From Bacillota bacterium (GTDB lineage: Bacteria > Bacillota > Bacilli > Paenibacillales > NBRC-103111), in contig JAEWGW010000011.1 in NCBI GenBank assembly GCA_023388055.1, forward strand, positions 1-64,000: a DNA stretch of 64,000 bases. The letters run 5' to 3'. Made by a program: the position numbers and the translations under genes. The stretch's first letter is position 1; every line of letters starts with the position of its first letter. This document shows positions 1-7,686 of the stretch, piece by piece. The notes under the pieces were generated by a model. That model did no database searches. It had not been told where the DNA came from and worked only from the letters and a program-made list of their open reading frames with translations.

Positions 1-83
1 CCGGAGACGTTCCCTTTATTGATCAATTGTTCTAATTGGTGTCGCTCTTCTTGGCTTAATTCAACGATCCATCTTTTTTCCAT
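1..83 (-). CDS. IS630-family transposase, N-terminal fragment cut by window edge
   Basis: Reading the minus strand from an ATG at 83 gives about 27 residues beginning MEKRWIVELSQEERHQLEQL. This is the typical opening of the helix-turn-helix region of IS630/Tc1-mariner transposases (V-E-L-[ST]-x-E-E-R-x-x-L-E). A purine-rich ribosome site (AGAGGGA) lies just upstream. The catalytic DDE part would lie outside the window, so intactness cannot be judged. I could not define a terminal inverted repeat with certainty. The element end should lie somewhere in about 100-180. Confidence 0.6.
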   Translation of the reverse strand, partial: MEKRWIVELSQEERHQLEQLINKGNVS

Positions 84-448
84 CGTCAGTCCCTCTTATC
101 CTTTTTACTGGATATATCGGCTGGAACAAGTATTACCATTATTTTCTGCGGTTACTGAGTACTAGGCGGTGGCAAAACGGTAAAATTTGTGCGCTAAGAG
201 CGCCTTAGTTCCGTTACCGCGCCAAACCCCTGATTTTAGAGCGCTAAGAGTCGGACAGTTCCGTTAGAGCGGGACCAGGGGTTCCAGTCCGTACTTACCG
301 TCCTACCAACCTGATTCTGACCAGCTAAAAGTCTTATAGTTCCGTTAGAGCCCGCGCCATTGAGCCAGGAGCCATTGAGCCGGGAGTTCGGGCTGATGCC
401 GGTGAGCCGGGAGGGCCTATGCCAGTAAGCATAGCCTTAGTCACCCCA
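84..448. other. Intergenic region with short repeats
   Basis: No gene is supported here. It holds the unresolved end of the IS630-type element, three copies of a 30-nt repeat (191-351), a short run of near-repeats of GCCATTGAGCC(A/G)GGAG at about 355-410, and a GC-rich inverted repeat (GGCTATGC/GCATAGGCC, about 415-440). The last could end the beta-propeller gene but has no T-run. Confidence 0.5.
191..351. repeat. Three copies of a 30-nt repeat ending AGTTCCGTTAGAGC
   Basis: Copies lie at 191-220, 241-270 and 322-351. Copies 1 and 2 share GCGCTAAGAG at the left end. Copies 2 and 3 share AGTTCCGTTAGAGC at the right end. The same sequence recurs in inverted orientation at 22078-22108, and a weaker relative lies at about 41684-41713. 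It is therefore a dispersed intergenic repeat, not a local duplication. Confidence 0.7.
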
Positions 449-2911
449 TCAAGGCAGCGTAAGCCGTCCCGTCTCGGCCAGTGTATCCAGATTCTGGGCA
501 CGGATCTGACCAGGGGACAAACTGTACAGCGTGTCGCCGATATAGAGCAGCCGTCCGATCTCGTGGTTGCTCCCGTACAGGCTGCCGCCTGCTTTTTTCA
601 GCTCGTCCTCACTGAGGTGGGTGACAGTGTCCCGAAGGCGGAAGCCCTCCTTTAGATCCACATGGTACACATAAGCGCCCTGGAAGGCGAACTGGCCGTA
701 CGCCATAGGATTGTTCTTCTGGCCTGCAGGCACCTCCGCTACGGTGACGGGGAAGGCCAGCAGGTTTTTGTCCCGCGAGAACAGAAGGGCCTTATGGTTG
801 CGCAGCAGCTCCGAATCTGTCCCCCTGTCCCCAATGACGGTCTGGAACAGCTCCTTGGGCCGGGAGACGTCGGTGACGTCGAACATGGAAATCTTCATGC
901 CCTGGTAGTAGGCCGTGCCGTCTGTGGGTTGAGGGCTTTTTTCGTAGCGCTCATCCGTGACCACCACCGCATCCTTGCCGAAGCCGATGAGATGGTTCTC
1001 ATCGTAGGGGTGCAGGTAGTCGCTGTATCCGGGGATTTTCAACTGGCCCAGGATAGAAGGGGAGGCCGGATTAGAGAAATCCAGCACAAACAGCGGGTCC
1101 ACCTTTTGGAAGGTGACCATGTAACCCCTGTTGCCCATAAAGCGCACGGAATAGATGCTTTCGCCGGGTGCAATTCCCTCGATTTGGCCGCTTACGCCCA
1201 TATCCTCGTTGAGCACATAGACATTATTGGTCAGCTTCTCGCCGGCTCTGCCCCATTCCTTACCCTTGGTGGTGGCGATACGGAAGTAGCCGTTATGCTC
1301 ATCCATGGAAAACTGGTTCAACACCGTTCCTGGCACCTGACCCTTGGCCGCAAAGCTGATCTTGCCTCCGTCCAGCCGGAATTTGTAGACCTCAGTGGTT
1401 TCATCCACGTTAATCCGGATATATTCGACAGCAGCGTCCGCAGAAGCACCCTCTGCAGGCTTCACCCGTTCCTCACGAACCTGGCGCCGGGGGAAGGCTG
1501 CATATAGATGATCCGCCGAAGCAAACACATTGTCCGCAGAACCCAGGTATACGGAGACCTCCGCAGGGTCAGCGGGGGAAGCTGTGTTAATTCCGGCTAC
1601 AACCAGATAAGCGCTGTAGAGGGAGTCAGGGAAGTAGCGGATATCCTCGTACTTGGCCTCCGTCCATTGTCCGGACACGGCGGTATCCCGGTAGGCAGGC
1701 AGTGCAGCTGATTCACCGCTGTCCTGTATAATGCTGTACCGGTTCAAATACCGGTTGGCAATCACATAAACCTCCCCGCCAATTCTGCGGGAAGAAACAT
1801 AGCTGCCCTCCGTCTCCACCTCCCGCAGGAGCTTAGGCGACTTGCGGTCGGCGATATCGTAGACGAGGGTTTTGACCGTGGAGGGGGCAGCAGGGGCAAT
1901 CAGGCGTTTAGCGGCTGTTCCCCCAACAGACAAACTCTCCTTGGTAGAAGATATGTTGGGGCTCTGCTGCTCCTGCTTCCTGCTGGAGGACCCGATGACC
2001 GTAAGCCGGTCACCGTCCACATACAGCTCCTGTATGACAAAAGCCTTTTCCTCCAATTGGAGGACAGACTCCAGCGACATCTTATCTGCCGGAGCGGCCC
2101 GCACTATCATGACCCGGCTGCCGTTCACCTGATACATATACTCCCCGTCGGTTTTCACCACATCGCCTTCATCCACCCCCTGAACCTGCACGTTGGTTGC
2201 GGAAAAATCCCCTGTCGGGGCTGTGCTGGTCATTTGCTTCTGAACAGCGCTTGCGGCAGCTTCAGGCCGGGCGACGGCTGAATCCTCCATTACAAACACC
2301 TGCATCCTGTCTCCGGGCCCGATGGTCATTCCTTGATCCTGTGCGCCGGCCAACAGCTCCTTCAGCTTGGCGTAGCTGCCTACGGCAGGCAGCAGGTAGT
2401 CCTCCGACTCCGCCGTCACCCGTTTGGCAGTGCCATCCCACTTCACCGAGGTTCCAAAGGCTTCGGCAAAAAAACGCAGCGGCACCAGCACGGTATCCCC
2501 ATTCCGTACAGGGGCGGTGGCCAGTTGCACGGGGTGGCCGTTTCTTTTGGCTACGGGGTCGCCGGGTGTCAGCACAAGGCTGCTCTTGTCTGTGGTTGCT
2601 GTAACAGAGCCGGCGGCTTCATCATAGGTGACAGCAACCCCCAGCGCTTCGGCTATGCTGCGCAGAGGCGCCAGCATCGTATCTCCGGCGAGATAAGGAA
2701 GAGCCTCCGGCTCCAGCTGCTTTCCATTCACGGCAATGGTGAATCCGTCCAGCGGGACTGGTGGCAGACCGGGGGACGTTACAGGAGCGGATGCAACCGG
2801 CGGGAAAGCGGCCAGGGGCTGTGTCGGTGCGGCGCCAAACACGATGATGCCCGCGATAACTGCCGTCAGGGTGATGGCCGATGCAGCGGTAACAATGGGG
2901 AAGGTTTTCAT
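449..2911 (-). CDS. Secreted beta-propeller protein with copper-amine-oxidase-like N-terminal domain
   Basis: This 820-residue protein starts MKTFPIVTAASAITLTAVIA, a signal peptide or membrane anchor. Residues about 45-165 form two copies of the stalk domain seen in Gram-positive surface proteins (copper amine oxidase N-terminal-like, with LAPLRSIAEALG and LVPLRFFAEAFG). The rest matches the C-terminal beta-propeller family of secreted proteins (VQGVDEGDVVKTDG, then repeated strands such as FMGNRGYMVTF). An in-frame start 24 codons upstream exists, but GAGGAGG sits 8-9 nt before the chosen ATG. No enzymatic residues are evident. It probably acts at the cell surface, with unknown ligand. Confidence 0.85.
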   Translation of the reverse strand: MKTFPIVTAASAITLTAVIAGIIVFGAAPTQPLAAFPPVASAPVTSPGLPPVPLDGFTIAVNGKQLEPEALPYLAGDTMLAPLRSIAEALGVAVTYDEAAGSVTATTDKSSLVLTPGDPVAKRNGHPVQLATAPVRNGDTVLVPLRFFAEAFGTSVKWDGTAKRVTAESEDYLLPAVGSYAKLKELLAGAQDQGMTIGPGDRMQVFVMEDSAVARPEAAASAVQKQMTSTAPTGDFSATNVQVQGVDEGDVVKTDGEYMYQVNGSRVMIVRAAPADKMSLESVLQLEEKAFVIQELYVDGDRLTVIGSSSRKQEQQSPNISSTKESLSVGGTAAKRLIAPAAPSTVKTLVYDIADRKSPKLLREVETEGSYVSSRRIGGEVYVIANRYLNRYSIIQDSGESAALPAYRDTAVSGQWTEAKYEDIRYFPDSLYSAYLVVAGINTASPADPAEVSVYLGSADNVFASADHLYAAFPRRQVREERVKPAEGASADAAVEYIRINVDETTEVYKFRLDGGKISFAAKGQVPGTVLNQFSMDEHNGYFRIATTKGKEWGRAGEKLTNNVYVLNEDMGVSGQIEGIAPGESIYSVRFMGNRGYMVTFQKVDPLFVLDFSNPASPSILGQLKIPGYSDYLHPYDENHLIGFGKDAVVVTDERYEKSPQPTDGTAYYQGMKISMFDVTDVSRPKELFQTVIGDRGTDSELLRNHKALLFSRDKNLLAFPVTVAEVPAGQKNNPMAYGQFAFQGAYVYHVDLKEGFRLRDTVTHLSEDELKKAGGSLYGSNHEIGRLLYIGDTLYSLSPGQIRAQNLDTLAETGRLTLP

Positions 2912-3376
2912 AAACGTGCAATCCTCCTCGGATAAAATTTCCAATATCAGCCTGTTTTCCATCCAGACGTTGAAGGAGGACAAAAAGTTGCAGCCTTCAT
3001 CAAGCTCAATAATTTCACGTTGTGGGAATAGAGCATTTCAGGCCGCTTGGAGGTGGCGAATACCCATTCTAAGGCCATACTCCCTGAAGCACTTCGGAAT
3101 GTAGTGCGCCTCTCCGTCTGTTATGACCTGTTCCGTCTCTACTGGCCGGGGTGATCGAATACGTTAGCGCTTGCGGAGGAAGCTGCGCCATTGCGGAGAG
3201 CGCCAACCATTATTTGAGTAAGAATCTGGAGCAGGCCGGACTGGCGGGTTTGATCCAAAAACATCGGGTCCGGGTAATCGATTTGGATTTGGAGAGGTGT
3301 CAGTCCGATTCGCTTCATACAAAAAAGCTGCCTGCCCCTTTTTTAAAAGGAACAGACAGCGGTATGCTCAATAAGC
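2912..3376. other. Intergenic region between the beta-propeller gene and pepF
   Basis: The right end carries the pepF terminator. An open stretch on the plus strand (about 3124-3330) encodes segments such as SCAIAESANHYLSKNLEQAG and RVRVIDLDLE, which look protein-like but have no ribosome site and no recognisable full domain. It could be a gene remnant. I do not call it as a gene. Confidence 0.3.
3321..3360 (-). terminator. Rho-independent terminator of pepF
   Basis: On the minus strand an inverted repeat (GCTGTCTG...CAGGCAGC) is followed by TTTTTT, 17 nt after the pepF stop. Confidence 0.85.
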
Positions 3377-5167
3377 TTATTGCACCAGCGCTTCCATTTG
3401 TTCGATCAGGTTCTTGAAGACGTCCATGGCTTGGCGGATCGGCTCAGGAGAAGACATATCCACACCGGCCTTCTTCAGAATGTTCAGGGAGAAGTCGCTG
3501 CCGCCGGACTGCAGGAAGCCCAGGTACCGGTCCACTGCAGGCTGGCCCTCATCCAGAATCTGCTTGGAGAAGCTGGTGGCCGCGGAGAAGCCGGTGGCAT
3601 ATTTGTACACGTAGAAGCTGTTGTAGAAATGGGGAATCCGCGCCCATTCCATCTCGATGTCCTTGTCTACCGCCATCTCTGTGCCGTGGTACTTCACGTT
3701 CAGTTCATAGTAGATTTTGCTGAAGTCCTGGGGAGTCAGGGACTCGCCGGCTTCGGCACGGGCATGGATCAGCATCTCGAATTCGGCGAACATGGTTTGC
3801 CGGAAAACGGTGGTGCGGAACTGATCGGCGTAATAGGTCAGCAGGTACATCTTTTCCTTGGGGTTGGTGGTTTTCTTCAGGAGATAATTCATCAGAAGCG
3901 CCTCGTTCAGCGTGGAGGCCACCTCGGCCAGGAAGATAGTGTATTGGGCATAACGGTATTCCTGGTTGGTATCGGACAGGTAGCTGTGCATCGCGTGGCC
4001 CATCTCATGAGCAAGGGTGAACATGCTGTTCAGGTTGTCCTTGTGGTTCAGCAGCACATAAGGATGGGTGCCGTAAGCCCCCCAGCTGTATGCACCGCTG
4101 CGTTTGCCCTCATTTTCGTAGATGTCGATCCAGCCGTTGTTGAAGCTGCCCTTCAGCACATCCAGATAGTCCTGGCCAAGGGGCTTCAAGGCGTCGGTGA
4201 CGATTTCCTTGGCTTCGTCGTATGTAATTTTCATATCGAACTCTTCCACCAGCGGGGCAAAAAGATCATACATATGCAGCTCATCCACCTTGAGCAGCTT
4301 CTTGCGCAGGGTCATATACCGCTGCAGCAGGGGAAGGGCTTCATGGATGGTGTCGATCAGGTTGGTGTAGACAGCCTTGTCGATATTGTCGCCGAACAGG
4401 GACATCTCCAGAGCGGACGGATATTTTCTGGCCCGGGAGTAGAACAGGTTCTTGGTTACATTGGCAGATAAGGTCGCGGCCAGCGTATTTTTTTGCTTGC
4501 TGTAGGTTTCGTACATGGTTTTGAAGGCGTTCCGTCGCACATCCCGGTTTTTGCTCTCCAGGAAGGTGATGTAGCTGCCGTGGGTGAGCTCAACTTCCTC
4601 GCCGTTTTCGTTCTTGACCTTGGGGAACTTCATGTCCGCATTGTTGATCAGCGAGAAGATGGTGCCGGGCGCGCTGGAAATATTGCCAACTTGGGCAAGC
4701 AGGGCTTCTTCAGCCTTGCTCAGCACATGTGCCTTCTGCCGCAGCATTTCCTCCAGAGTCAGCTTGTAAAAGGCCAGCTTGGGAGCTTGAATCAGCTTGT
4801 TCAGCTCATCGTCGCTTAAGCTCAGAATTTCCGGCGTAATGAAGGATAAGGCCTCGCCCGCTTCAACCGAAAGCTTCTTGGATTTCTCCGACAGGGCTTG
4901 ATACTCCGGCTCCGCCGTATCCTCGTGATGCTTCATATTGGAATAGACATATAAACGTTCCGTGTGCTGCGAGATTTTGTCCTCCAGCTCGAAGCAGGCT
5001 TTGACCGCGTCAGGGCTGGACAGCTTTCCCTGGAAATCCTCCGCCTTCTTCAGCAGCTCCTTGGTGTCCTGATACTCCTTGTCCCACGCCTCCTGGCTGG
5101 GGAACATGTCCTCCAGCTTCCAACGGTGCTCAGGAGCGGTTTCCGTACGTTTTTTGACCTGGCTCAT
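3377..5167 (-). CDS. pepF: Oligoendopeptidase F (M3B zinc metallopeptidase)
   Basis: A 596-residue protein starting MSQVKKRTETAPEHRWKLED matches the usual PepF length and opening. The zinc site HEMGHAMH lies near residue 386, with downstream helices typical of family M3. It cleaves oligopeptides of roughly 7-17 residues, usually in the cytoplasm. The chosen ATG has TAGGAGG 6 nt upstream. The frame stays open for 55 more codons. Within them a TTG at about 5296 has its own GGAGG and would add a signal-peptide-like segment (LRLLSLILCAGLLASSAS), so a second, exported form is possible (see findings). It has its own terminator and appears monocistronic. Confidence 0.93.
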   Translation of the reverse strand: MSQVKKRTETAPEHRWKLEDMFPSQEAWDKEYQDTKELLKKAEDFQGKLSSPDAVKACFELEDKISQHTERLYVYSNMKHHEDTAEPEYQALSEKSKKLSVEAGEALSFITPEILSLSDDELNKLIQAPKLAFYKLTLEEMLRQKAHVLSKAEEALLAQVGNISSAPGTIFSLINNADMKFPKVKNENGEEVELTHGSYITFLESKNRDVRRNAFKTMYETYSKQKNTLAATLSANVTKNLFYSRARKYPSALEMSLFGDNIDKAVYTNLIDTIHEALPLLQRYMTLRKKLLKVDELHMYDLFAPLVEEFDMKITYDEAKEIVTDALKPLGQDYLDVLKGSFNNGWIDIYENEGKRSGAYSWGAYGTHPYVLLNHKDNLNSMFTLAHEMGHAMHSYLSDTNQEYRYAQYTIFLAEVASTLNEALLMNYLLKKTTNPKEKMYLLTYYADQFRTTVFRQTMFAEFEMLIHARAEAGESLTPQDFSKIYYELNVKYHGTEMAVDKDIEMEWARIPHFYNSFYVYKYATGFSAATSFSKQILDEGQPAVDRYLGFLQSGGSDFSLNILKKAGVDMSSPEPIRQAMDVFKNLIEQMEALVQ

Positions 5168-5379
5168 GGGAATCCTCCTATCGGGTTTAAATTGGCTGTC
5201 CAGGCGGACAGCGGCTCCTGCCGCGGGTGAAGCGCTTGATGCCAGCAACCCGGCGCACAGGATAAGGGACAGCAGCCGTAAAGGGGACAAAGCATCAACC
5301 TCCGCAACCTTTTGGGCCCAAAAAGAGACCAAAGTTTGCCTATTAGTATGTGCGGCTGCCCCCGCAGCTTATTCTGCCT

Positions 5380-5562
5380 TTATCGTCCCATTGTAAAAAA
5401 GCTGTACAAAATCAGAAAAAATGAAAAGCTGACCATCACGACGGCCATAATGGCAAGACCGCGCTTAAAGCCGGGGGCGATGGTGTCCTTCTTTAAGAGT
5501 AGCACCAAAGCGAAGCAAAAGGAAATAATTACAAAGGTTGCAATGACCTGCGGATCAGCCAT
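5380..5562 (-). CDS. Small two-helix membrane protein, 60 residues
   Basis: The protein (MADPQVIATFVIISFCFALV...) has two hydrophobic segments at about residues 6-23 and 36-57, separated by a basic loop with KKD and KRG. An AGGTGG ribosome site lies 8 nt before the ATG. It lies about 210 bp upstream of pepF on the same strand. No family or function is recognised. The strong membrane pattern and ribosome site favour a real gene. Confidence 0.65.
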   Translation of the reverse strand: MADPQVIATFVIISFCFALVLLLKKDTIAPGFKRGLAIMAVVMVSFSFFLILYSFFTMGR

Positions 5563-5672
5563 ACCGGAAAACCACCTAACATATGTACTTGGCAGCGGGA
5601 AGAGCTGTTTGATTCATTATTTTACCACAAAGCCCGTTTCATTGTAATTCCGTCGGAATTGTTCATTTCGTA

Positions 5673-5702
5673 TTGACAATATCCCCGTGCTTCGATTATG
5701 CT
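5673..5702 (+). promoter_or_regulatory. Putative sigma-A promoter of the terC leader
   Basis: TTGACA at 5673-5678 and TATGCT at 5697-5702 are 18 nt apart. Transcription would start near 5709, giving a leader of about 215 nt that contains the whole riboswitch. Confidence 0.6.
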
Positions 5703-5740
5703 CTATTCAAGAACCTTACCTCAATGCCAACTGCATACCT

Positions 5741-5895
5741 GTAAAGGGGAGTAGCTGTACAATAAAATCGTCATTACGAGCATTCCTGCTCCGGTTTTAT
5801 TGGCATTATTACACCTGTTAGCGAGACCTTTACCCTGAAGTATTACTTCTTCGATGAAGAGGGATACTTTTGCGGTAGAGGTCTTTATTATTTTC
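5741..5895 (+). promoter_or_regulatory. yybP-ykoY manganese riboswitch with terminator
   Basis: The leader contains the conserved core AAAGGGGAGTAGC (about 5744) and CGAGCATTCCTGCTCCG (about 5790). It precedes a TerC-family gene, the classic context of this family. GTAAAGG (5741-5747) can pair with CCTTTAC (5827-5833) to close aptamer helix P1. The same 3' strand, within 5823-5834, can instead pair with GGTAGAGGTCTT (5874-5885), forming a hairpin followed by a T-rich run to about 5895. The two are mutually exclusive, so Mn2+ binding would favour read-through. The family's Mn2+ ligand is established knowledge; the switching model here is inferred from complementarity. Confidence 0.92.
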
Positions 5896-5924
5896 AAGGT
5901 ATAGATAATAAGGAGGAGTGGAGT

Positions 5925-6731
5925 TTGGAATTATTCTTGGAGTATGGATGGGTGCTGCTGGTATTGGTGGCGCTGGAGGGTTTGCTGGCCGCGGATAATG
6001 CGCTGGTGCTGGCGATTATGGTGAAACGTCTTCCCGAGGAAGAGCGGAAGCGGGCATTGTTTTACGGTTTGGCCGGAGCCTTCGTGTTCCGTGCGCTTTC
6101 CCTGTTTGTGATTTCGTTTCTGGTGGATGTCTGGCAGATTCAAGCGATAGGCGCGCTGTACCTGCTGTTTATCGCAGCCAACCACATTTTCCGGAAGGTC
6201 ATGTTCAAGAACAAGAAGATTGAGGAAACCACAGGCGTTATAGTGGAGGGTAAAAAACCCGGCTTCTGGATGACCGTACTGAAGGTTGAATTGGCGGATA
6301 TCGCCTTTGCCATCGACTCCATCCTGGCCGCGGTAGCGTTGGCCGTAGCCCTTCCCGCCAGCGGACTGCCCAAGATCGGCGGTATGGACGGCGGTCAATT
6401 CCTGGTGATTTTCGCAGGCGGCTTCATCGGACTGATCATTATGCGTTTTGCGGCTAACCTGTTCGTGAAGCTGCTGCAATCCCGCCCCAACCTGGAAATC
6501 GCAGCGTTTGTTATCGTGGGCTGGGTCGGCGTCAAGCTGGCCGTGATTACACTGGCCCATCCGGACATCGCGATTCTGTCCGAGGATTTTGCCCACAGCA
6601 CAGCCTGGAAGCTTAGCTTCTATGTAGTCCTGGTGGGGATTGCCGCGGCCGGCTGGTTCCTGAGCGGAGGTAAGAACAACGATTCCAAGCCCACACCGGG
6701 CGCGAAGGAATTGGAAAAGCAAATGGGCTGA
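5925..6731 (+). CDS. TerC/YkoY-family integral membrane protein, probable Mn2+ transporter
   Basis: This 268-residue protein has about seven membrane segments. It carries the family signatures ADNALVLAIMV (23-33) and FAIDSILA (128-135), whose acidic residues lie within membrane helices. In Bacillus, the TerC proteins MeeY (YkoY) and MeeF (YceF) export manganese and supply it to secreted enzymes. A manganese-sensing leader directly upstream supports the same role here. The start is TTG with AGGAGG 8 nt before it. A terminator follows at 6783, so the gene appears monocistronic. Confidence 0.9.
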   Translation: MELFLEYGWVLLVLVALEGLLAADNALVLAIMVKRLPEEERKRALFYGLAGAFVFRALSLFVISFLVDVWQIQAIGALYLLFIAANHIFRKVMFKNKKIEETTGVIVEGKKPGFWMTVLKVELADIAFAIDSILAAVALAVALPASGLPKIGGMDGGQFLVIFAGGFIGLIIMRFAANLFVKLLQSRPNLEIAAFVIVGWVGVKLAVITLAHPDIAILSEDFAHSTAWKLSFYVVLVGIAAAGWFLSGGKNNDSKPTPGAKELEKQMG

Positions 6732-6782
6732 TTCTTATAAAATGCAGGCTGAGCGGCCGGCGATTTTGGGCCAAGCCTAATT

Positions 6783-6822
6783 AAAAACCAGGGAGGACAT
6801 GATGTCCTTTCTGGTTTTTTTG
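6783..6822 (+). terminator. Rho-independent terminator of the TerC gene
   Basis: AAAAACCAG and AGGACAT pair with ATGTCCT and CTGGTTTTT, ending in a seven-T run about 50 nt after the stop codon. Confidence 0.88.
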
Positions 6823-6833
6823 GTGAGGAGAAT

Positions 6834-7027
6834 GATAGCGAACAACAAATGAATGCTATTGGTGTAAAGTTGAAGAAAACCACCAAATAAGATACATGAA
6901 ATGTATGCTATTGCTGCTCAAGAGCCGCAAAATCTCCATTATAGAGTGAATAGGATACATTTTATGATTGCTATTGCAGGAAAATGGGGCCGAAAACGCG
7001 GATAGCAACCATTTTATGGCGCTTACA
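6834..7027. repeat. Four-hairpin intergenic repeat element, copy A
   Basis: Four related 27-nt units lie at 6834-6860, 6886-6912, 6949-6975 and 7001-7027, so unit starts are 52, 63 and 52 nt apart. Most units are imperfect inverted repeats of the form AATAGCATAC-n7-GTATGCTATT. The last ends GGCGCTTACA instead of GCTATT. A second copy with the same geometry lies at 15569-15763. No gene lies within it. The rest of the 6732-7176 gap, from 7028, shows nothing I recognise. Confidence 0.85.
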
Positions 7028-7176
7028 TCCAACTTGACCGGTCTCTGAGCCTCTACCCAGCATGAAGCACAGCCTCTAACCAACCCCACAACTGCGCACG
7101 CAGCCTTCCTCCACGCCAAAAAAACGGACATTCCACTTCGGGATGTCCGTTCCTTGTCCACCGCTCATCTCACCGA

Positions 7177-7422
7177 TCAGACTTTGCGGAAATTCTCCAG
7201 GATCTGCAGCCGCTCCTCTTCCGTTCCCTTGAAGCGCTTCGGCGAAAACCGCTCCTCCGCCCAGTGCATCATGGCCGGCCGGCTCAGGAAGGTATGGCAT
7301 TCCTCGCCCCATTCCTCGGAGATCTCCCGGAGGATAAGGGTTTTTCCGTTGATCTCTACGTTTAACATGTTCCATTTGTCGCGTTTATAGACTTCTACCG
7401 TCTTGATTCTGTTGCTTTTCAC
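7177..7422 (-). CDS. Conserved small hypothetical protein, 81 residues
   Basis: The soluble, charged protein begins (M)KSNRIKTVEVYKRDKWNMLN and contains EISEEWGEECHTFLSRPAM. I recognise no named domain. The pattern of a short beta region followed by an acidic helix is typical of conserved small proteins in this bacterial group. I prefer the GTG at 7422, which has GGGGG 7 nt upstream. The ATG at 7452 would place AGGAAG only 2-3 nt away. No function can be proposed. Confidence 0.65.
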   Translation of the reverse strand: MKSNRIKTVEVYKRDKWNMLNVEINGKTLILREISEEWGEECHTFLSRPAMMHWAEERFSPKRFKGTEEERLQILENFRKV

Positions 7423-7591
7423 CGTATTTCCCCCGCTTAAGTGGTTTATCATTGCTTCCTAACACTTTAGCATGAAGCGGGGCATTAATCAAAAGGAGGC
7501 ACATCCTTCATCCCGGCGGATGCCCTTAAAAAATAACAAAAACATCTGTGAATACCACAAGACGGAAAAAGGAAAATCCTGTATGTTCATT

Positions 7592-7606
7592 TTGTAAGCG
7601 CTTCAC
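7592..7606 (+). promoter_or_regulatory. Possible catabolite response element (cre)
   Basis: TTGTAAGCGCTTCAC carries the palindromic cre core AAGCGCTT and the TG(N)AA left half; the right end is degenerate. It lies about 80 nt before the start of a secreted polysaccharide-binding or lyase-type gene, where CcpA control would be expected. Confidence 0.45.
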
Positions 7607-7686
7607 TTTCTCATTAACTCTGTAGAAAGAAGGAGGTTAACCTGTCTGTTTAACGTCAAAACCAAATCGATCCAAGGAGTGAGTAA

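Noticed and set aside
3151..3417. 88-codon plus-strand ORF before pepF
   Set aside because: GTG start without a ribosome site, overlaps the pepF terminator and pepF 3' end; at most a gene remnant.
6834..7027. CRISPR array
   Set aside because: Repeat units are imperfect, only four, spacing alternates 52/63/52 and the same layout and partly similar spacers recur at 15569; no cas genes are present.
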